9,394 nt of DNA. It comes from an uncultured Ruminococcus sp. Its GTDB lineage: Bacteria > Bacillota > Clostridia > Oscillospirales > Ruminococcaceae. This document shows positions 5,511-9,394 of the stretch, in pieces. The translations under genes were made by a program, and so were the position numbers. The DNA lies in the NCBI RefSeq assembly GCF_946187255.1, contig NZ_CAMHRZ010000130.1:1-9394 (forward strand), read 5' to 3'. The notes below the pieces were generated by a model, which worked only from the letters and a program-made list of their open reading frames with translations, had not been told where the DNA came from and searched no databases. Positions within the stretch are counted from its first letter, which is position 1; each line of letters opens with the position of its first letter.

Positions 5511-6788
5511 TCACTGTTCCTTTCTGTTAACTCTGATGGTCAGTGTGAACTGGGGGTCGGCTGAAAGCTCCATCTCTCCCCGCTCCTTTTCGACTGCGGT
5601 GCGCAGGCTTTTCAGCCCGCCCTTTTCGCTTATCTCCCCCCGGGGAGGTTTTCCGTCGTTGCGGAATATCTCCGTCACGCAGCCGTCTTTGTCGGTGATC
5701 TCCACGTCAAGTCTGGTGCCGTCCGCGTGTTTTACAGTATTCGTCAGACATTCGTGTATCGCGATCACGGTCAGCTTGTGCAGGTCGGGGGGGATGCGCC
5801 CCGTAAGAGTGAGCTCCACGCCCACCGCTTTTGCGGCTTCCATAAGTGCCCCGATGGGGTCCGCACTGTCATCCGGCTCATTCTCGCCTCTCAGCAGTCC
5901 TGCGGTGAACTGCCACAGCTCTATGAGTGCTTCTCTGTCTCCGCCGCGTATAAGATAGCTTTTCAGCGCAAGCAGAGCCCTGCCCACATCGTCGTGTATC
6001 CGTATCTTTGCAGCCAGCACCTCTTCCTCACGGATTATCGCATTGAGTTCCCGCGTGTAATTGCGTATATTGAGATTTACCTCTTTGAGATGAGCGCTGC
6101 GTTCTTCCAGTTCACGGCTCTTGCTGAACCTTTCGGTGATATCGTAAGCCAGCAGCTCCCACAGCTTGTGACCTTTTGTAATGACCAGACGTTTTCTTAT
6201 ATCCCATATACTGCCGTCACGCAGGTGAAGATAGTATCCCTTTCCGCGTATCTCAGCCCTGCAGCCCTCTGCTACCATACCTTTTTGCAGGCAGTCCTCA
6301 AAGGTGAGTGTGTTTAGCATGGGTCTGCCGAGACCCTCTCTGCACACCCGCTGCATGGTGCTGTTGACCAGCAGCGGTACGCCGTTGGGGTCGGCAAAGG
6401 TTATGCCGTCGGGCAGGCTGTTAAGTCCGTCCTCCAGCGACTGGGGAGTAAGGCTGCTCATTATCGTCGTTTCCTGTTTTATCCACAGCAAGCCCCATAT
6501 CAGCGTCATGACTATCAGGAAGATCAGGCAGCCTGCGGCGTTCAGCTGTTCGGCAGTCTGCTCAAATACGGAGGGTTCCCGCCCGCCTATAACGCAGCGG
6601 CTCACTTCGGTTATACACAGCATCACCACTGTGCAGAGTATCAGCGCGGGTATGGCGATGATATACAGCTTTGACCGCAGTCCCGATACCGAACGGCGTA
6701 TCATGACAGCCAGCCACATGAAATTCAAAAGATAGGCACCTATGCCAAGCGCAGCAAGGGTGAAAACGGAAATATCTCCCAGTGTCAT
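5511..6788 (-). CDS. Membrane sensor histidine kinase (NarL/DegS-type)
   Basis: The 425-residue kinase is predicted to autophosphorylate and pass phosphate to the response regulator encoded just downstream. Three hydrophobic segments (about 8-30, 42-62, 86-104) anchor the N-terminus. A PAS-like region follows (about 117-217, beginning near LNSLPDGITFADPNG), then a coiled coil (222-262). The H-box reads RIHDDVGRALLALKSYL with phospho-acceptor His265 followed by Asp-Asp, as in the HisKA_3 group. The ATPase domain has an N-box HECLTNTVKHA (345-355), a G1-type NDGKPP (377-382) and a G2-type EKGGLKSL (388-395). All key residues appear present. The ATG at 6788 overlaps the upstream stop codon as ATGA, with GAGGGGGTG as ribosome site near 6797-6805. 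The short extracytoplasmic loop (about 63-85) suggests the signal comes through the membrane or from the partner protein. Confidence 0.93.
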   Translation of the reverse strand: MTLGDISVFTLAALGIGAYLLNFMWLAVMIRRSVSGLRSKLYIIAIPALILCTVVMLCITEVSRCVIGGREPSVFEQTAEQLNAAGCLIFLIVMTLIWGLLWIKQETTIMSSLTPQSLEDGLNSLPDGITFADPNGVPLLVNSTMQRVCREGLGRPMLNTLTFEDCLQKGMVAEGCRAEIRGKGYYLHLRDGSIWDIRKRLVITKGHKLWELLAYDITERFSKSRELEERSAHLKEVNLNIRNYTRELNAIIREEEVLAAKIRIHDDVGRALLALKSYLIRGGDREALIELWQFTAGLLRGENEPDDSADPIGALMEAAKAVGVELTLTGRIPPDLHKLTVIAIHECLTNTVKHADGTRLDVEITDKDGCVTEIFRNDGKPPRGEISEKGGLKSLRTAVEKERGEMELSADPQFTLTIRVNRKEQ

Positions 6789-8458
6789 GATATCGCCACC
6801 CCCTCAGCCGTGAAAGTCACGAAACAGCTGCCGTCGGATACCTCGTTATCCAGCTTTCCGCCCAGTTTTGCGGCGCGTTCGCTGTACTCATCGACAGGGA
6901 AGACCTTTTCGCTGTCCGTTTCGATGCGGAAGCTCATAACATCTCCCGTACTCAGTGTCACCATCACCGCATTCACATCGGGCAGAGAATTTTCGACTGC
7001 CGCCTGAAAAAGCTCATACATGAACAGCACTGTCTCAGCGGGCAGGCTGATGCCGCGCGGTATCTCCGCCTGTCCCCATATATCCGAAAGCTCCAGATAT
7101 CCCAGTGATTCACCGACAGACAACGCAAGCTCGCCGCTGTCTATCCTGCCGCTGCTGCCCGCCAGCCCACTGCTGCCTGCAAGCAGCAGGAGATTTGAGC
7201 ATCGCTTTATGAACACTCCGTCTATCGCAGCCCTTTTCATACTGTTTCGGAAGCTGTCCTCATCTGCGGGAAGGTCGTCCAGTCTTGCGGAAAGACTGTC
7301 AAATTTTGGTCTGAGCCGCCTGGATATGCTGTCATACAGCCTGTTCTGTTCGGCGGTGCGCCTTCTGCCTTCTTCCAGCCTTTGGGCGGCATCCAGCATG
7401 GCGTGCTCCTCCTCAAGATAGGTGCAGCTCTCTTCCAGCCGCAGGTTAAGCTCCTGAAGCTCGCGGATATCCTCAACCCAGTAGAAATACCCGCCTGCCA
7501 CCGGCTGAACTTTCAGCAGTCTGCCGTCGTTGATGACCTCGTTCTCTTCCGCTTTTATAAGGTCATCCTTTGTGGGTATGTCGCCTTCCTCGCAGTGGAG
7601 CACAACATTGAGGTCGTTGTCCGTAAGTCCCGCGTTTATCGATGAAGCGCGGAAGAATTCTTCATGGTCGGCATTTGAGGGCAGCATCCTAGTGATAACA
7701 AGGCTCTCCCAGAAGCATACAAAGAACAGGCAGGTAAGATCGGGAAATTCGTACATACGCTGGAACAGCATGGGTTCGCCGCTGTTGGTATAGCTGACCA
7801 GATATAATCCACCCAGTCCTGTTATGGCGGCAGGAAGCAGGAAACTTCGTGAGAACTGCCGCTTTGTGCAGCTTCGCAGGGTCTTGAAGAGTATGCCCGC
7901 CACACATATCACCATCCAGCCCATGGCACAGTAGTACAGCGGTCCGTAGGTGTAGCTGTCTGAAGCGTCGGGCTTGCCGCCATTGAAGCGGAACGCCAGC
8001 TGATGCGTATCGTTCGCGGCGATACCCGCAGCTATACCCACAGCGGGTATGAATGCGAACAGTGATACCGACGGCAGTTCATAGCCGTCTGTCCTGCCGA
8101 GATAGAAGGTGGTCATCAGCAGCATCAGCGGCAGCATGACAACGGGGAAATAGTACCAGTACCACAGCTGTCTGCTGATGAGGGAGTCGTATGGCACGAA
8201 CTCATACCGCACAGTCTTAACGATATTCCACAGCATCATCATCACAGCGGAAGCCGTCAGCAGCCTGCGCATACCCCTTTGCTGGAAACGCCTTCGCGAT
8301 GCGAAAAGCCATATCAGGTAGACAGAAAGCAGCAGCAGCGAGAGCAGACAGTGATAGCTGAAATCGGTATCTTCAAGTATCAGCCGCATGATGCCCGCTG
8401 ATATTACAGCTATTATCCCGAATATGACTTCGCGGCGGTGACGGCGGTTGATGGGCAT
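6785..8458 (-). CDS. 7TM-type sensor protein resembling a histidine kinase, catalytically degenerate
   Basis: First gene of the signalling operon, 557 residues from the ATG at 8458 (numbering used here). About eight hydrophobic segments (11-29, 35-53, 64-80, 100-120, 130-149, 173-192, 203-222, 240-258) and an NDTHQL motif at 149-154 match the N-terminal 7TM domain of clostridial sensor kinases. A PAS-like region (about 262-335) and coiled coil (336-370) follow. At the dimerisation-helix position the sequence is NRLYDSISRRL, with Tyr375 where the phospho-acceptor His is expected. In the ATPase-like part the N-box reads YELFQAAVENS: the usual QEA glutamate is Ala486, Asn490 remains, and no glycine boxes are visible. 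It looks like a pseudokinase or receptor for the next kinase. An in-frame GTG at 8470 overlaps the AAAGGAG ribosome site (8470-8476), so ATG 8458 is preferred (11-base spacing). The alternative is a 561-residue form. Confidence 0.82.
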   Translation of the reverse strand: MPINRRHRREVIFGIIAVISAGIMRLILEDTDFSYHCLLSLLLLSVYLIWLFASRRRFQQRGMRRLLTASAVMMMLWNIVKTVRYEFVPYDSLISRQLWYWYYFPVVMLPLMLLMTTFYLGRTDGYELPSVSLFAFIPAVGIAAGIAANDTHQLAFRFNGGKPDASDSYTYGPLYYCAMGWMVICVAGILFKTLRSCTKRQFSRSFLLPAAITGLGGLYLVSYTNSGEPMLFQRMYEFPDLTCLFFVCFWESLVITRMLPSNADHEEFFRASSINAGLTDNDLNVVLHCEEGDIPTKDDLIKAEENEVINDGRLLKVQPVAGGYFYWVEDIRELQELNLRLEESCTYLEEEHAMLDAAQRLEEGRRRTAEQNRLYDSISRRLRPKFDSLSARLDDLPADEDSFRNSMKRAAIDGVFIKRCSNLLLLAGSSGLAGSSGRIDSGELALSVGESLGYLELSDIWGQAEIPRGISLPAETVLFMYELFQAAVENSLPDVNAVMVTLSTGDVMSFRIETDSEKVFPVDEYSERAAKLGGKLDNEVSDGSCFVTFTAEGVAIS

Positions 8459-8500
8459 ATCCTGTTTCACTCCTTTCCCCGTGTATCGGCATATATGATA

Positions 8501-8529
8501 ATTATACCATGTTCGGGAATTATTTTCAA
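8501..8529 (-). promoter_or_regulatory. Promoter of the three-gene signalling operon
   Basis: On the minus strand TTGAAA (8524-8529) and TATAAT (8501-8506) are 17 bp apart, with a TGG extended -10. Transcription should start near 8494. No other clear promoter or terminator is seen between 8458 and 4874, so the three genes are probably one transcript. Confidence 0.83.
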
Positions 8530-8588
8530 GTGCGGAGAGTGGGGTTATTCTTGATTATAGGAAATAATTGAACGTAAATATTCTTATA

Positions 8589-8600
8589 CTTTATATAAAG
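8589..8600. repeat. 12-bp perfect palindrome CTTTATATAAAG
   Basis: The palindrome sits 24 bp upstream of the -35 box of the transporter-gene promoter and about 60 bp behind the divergent operon promoter. It could be a regulator binding site. AT-rich palindromes also arise by chance, so this is weak. Confidence 0.35.
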
Positions 8601-8623
8601 CGACGAAAGCGGACAGGGCTGTA

Positions 8624-8652
8624 TTGACAAAAACGTGGCAATGTGATAGTAT
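8624..8652 (+). promoter_or_regulatory. Promoter of the substrate-binding-protein gene
   Basis: TTGACA (8624-8629) and TAGTAT (8647-8652) are separated by 17 bp, with a TGA extended -10. The predicted start near 8658 gives a leader of about 113 bases before the ATG at 8772. Confidence 0.85.
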
Positions 8653-8677
8653 ATTAAAGGAATAATGTCCTGTGGAA

Positions 8678-8740
8678 AACGCCGCCTCGTCCGCCTGATC
8701 GCGGCATTCGGCGTTATCTGTATTATGTATGTTGATCAGG
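8678..8740 (+). ncRNA. Structured 5' leader of the transporter gene, possible cis-regulatory RNA
   Basis: Three perfect pairings are possible: A, AACGCCG (8678-8684) with CGGCGTT (8709-8715); B, GCCGC (8681-8685) with GCGGC (8701-8705); C, CCTGATC (8694-8700) with GATCAGG (8734-8740). A and B exclude each other. C uses bases in the loop of A or B and pairs outside it, so A+C forms an H-type pseudoknot. It ends 18 bases before the AAGGAA ribosome site (8759-8764). I match it to no known riboswitch or T-box, and no T-run follows, so control of translation would be more likely than attenuation. Confidence 0.4.
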
Positions 8741-8771
8741 GTCAAAAGGTTTGGAAAGAAGGAATATATTT

Positions 8772-9394
8772 ATGAAATTCAGGAAGATAATAGCAGGCAT
8801 GATCAGTATGGCAGTGATCGCTTCAATGGCAGGCTGCGGCTCGAAGAAAGAGGATAATTCCAGCAGACAGGGCGACGGCATCGGCGGTCACATGACCTTC
8901 ACAGTCGGCTTTGACGCAGAATTCCCTCCCTACGGCTATCAGGATGACAACGGTGAGTATGTGGGCTTCGACCTTGCACTTGCACAGGAAGTCTGCGACC
9001 GCAACAACTGGGAACTCATCAAGCAGCCTATCGACTGGGATTCAAAGGATATGGAGCTGGAATCGGGTACCATCGACTGTATCTGGAACGGCTTCACCAT
9101 AAACGGCAGAGAAGATGACTACACCTGGACCACACCCTATATCGACAATTCTCAGGTAGTGGTAGTAAGGACTGATTCTGGCATAGACAAGCTGGAAGAC
9201 CTGAAAGACAAGGTAGTCGTAGTTCAGTCTGACAGCTCCGCGCTCCACGCATTTGAGGGCGAAGACGCAGAGGAATCCAACAAGCAGCTGGCAGCTGCTT
9301 TTGCTGAATTACAGCAGGTGGGCGACTACAATTCCGCATTCCTGAACCTGGATTCGGGCGCTGCCGATGCGATATGCCTTGATTACGGCGTTGC
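8772..9394 (+). CDS. Amino-acid-type ABC transporter substrate-binding lipoprotein (partial, runs off the window)
   Basis: The first 207 codons of a family-3 solute-binding protein (SBP_bac_3); the frame is open to the window edge. A signal sequence with Lys and Arg near the start and a hydrophobic core ends in the lipobox MAGC, so Cys22 should be lipid-modified and the protein anchored outside the membrane. A Ser/Gly/charged linker follows (23-40). The periplasmic-binding fold starts with TVGFDAEFPPYGY (44-56) and EYVGFDLALAQEV (62-74), the hallmark of polar amino-acid binders. SGTIDCIWNGFTI near 98-110 and YTWTTPYIDNSQVVVVR near 117-133 also fit. The ATG at 8772 follows AAGGAA at 7-base spacing. 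Permease and ATPase genes would be expected just beyond the right edge. The ligand cannot be named; cystine, glutamine and other polar amino acids are common in this family. Confidence 0.93.
   Translation, partial: MKFRKIIAGMISMAVIASMAGCGSKKEDNSSRQGDGIGGHMTFTVGFDAEFPPYGYQDDNGEYVGFDLALAQEVCDRNNWELIKQPIDWDSKDMELESGTIDCIWNGFTINGREDDYTWTTPYIDNSQVVVVRTDSGIDKLEDLKDKVVVVQSDSSALHAFEGEDAEESNKQLAAAFAELQQVGDYNSAFLNLDSGAADAICLDYGV

Noticed and set aside
8678..8715. Hairpin as a terminator or T-box upstream of the transporter gene
   Set aside because: No T-run follows the hairpin, and the conserved T-box sequence is not present.

Overview
The window looks like chromosomal DNA of a low- to mid-GC Firmicute of class Clostridia, most like Ruminococcus and relatives. 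The reasons are strong AGGAGG-type ribosome sites, sigma-A promoters close to consensus with 17-bp spacers, compact hairpin plus T-run terminators, tRNAs without an encoded CCA, and the protein families present. The species assignment is an inference from recall; nothing in the window (such as rRNA) fixes it.

Layout from left to right. A membrane GGDEF diguanylate cyclase lies on the minus strand (135-1619) and a GNAT acetyltransferase on the plus strand (1788-2303). They diverge from two perfect TTGACA-17-TATAAT promoters. The acetyltransferase converges on two tandem minus-strand alanine tRNAs (anticodons CGC, then GGC) that have their own consensus promoter and terminator. Next is a minus-strand nitroreductase (2698-3228, probable TTG start). 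About 320 bases without a gene follow (3377-3699); they hold short direct and inverted repeats. Then comes a plus-strand meso-diaminopimelate dehydrogenase (ddh, 3770-4759), a single-step route to the lysine and peptidoglycan precursor.

The largest unit is a three-gene minus-strand operon (8458 down to 4874). It encodes an 8-segment membrane protein resembling 7TM-type sensor kinases but with degenerate catalytic sites, a membrane histidine kinase with intact H and N boxes, and a NarL/LuxR-type response regulator. Stop and start codons overlap (ATGA) or lie one base apart (TGAaATG), so the three are probably translated together and form one signalling pathway. Divergently placed on the right is the start of a lipoprotein substrate-binding protein of an amino-acid-type ABC transporter (8772 to the window edge, truncated). 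Its leader of about 110 bases can fold into competing or pseudoknotted stems.

The most notable points are the apparent pseudokinase partner in the signalling operon, the structured leader of the transporter gene, a near-identical 15-bp block shared by the nitroreductase and signalling-operon promoters, and the unexplained repeat-bearing intergenic region. No mobile element, CRISPR array or defence system is visible.
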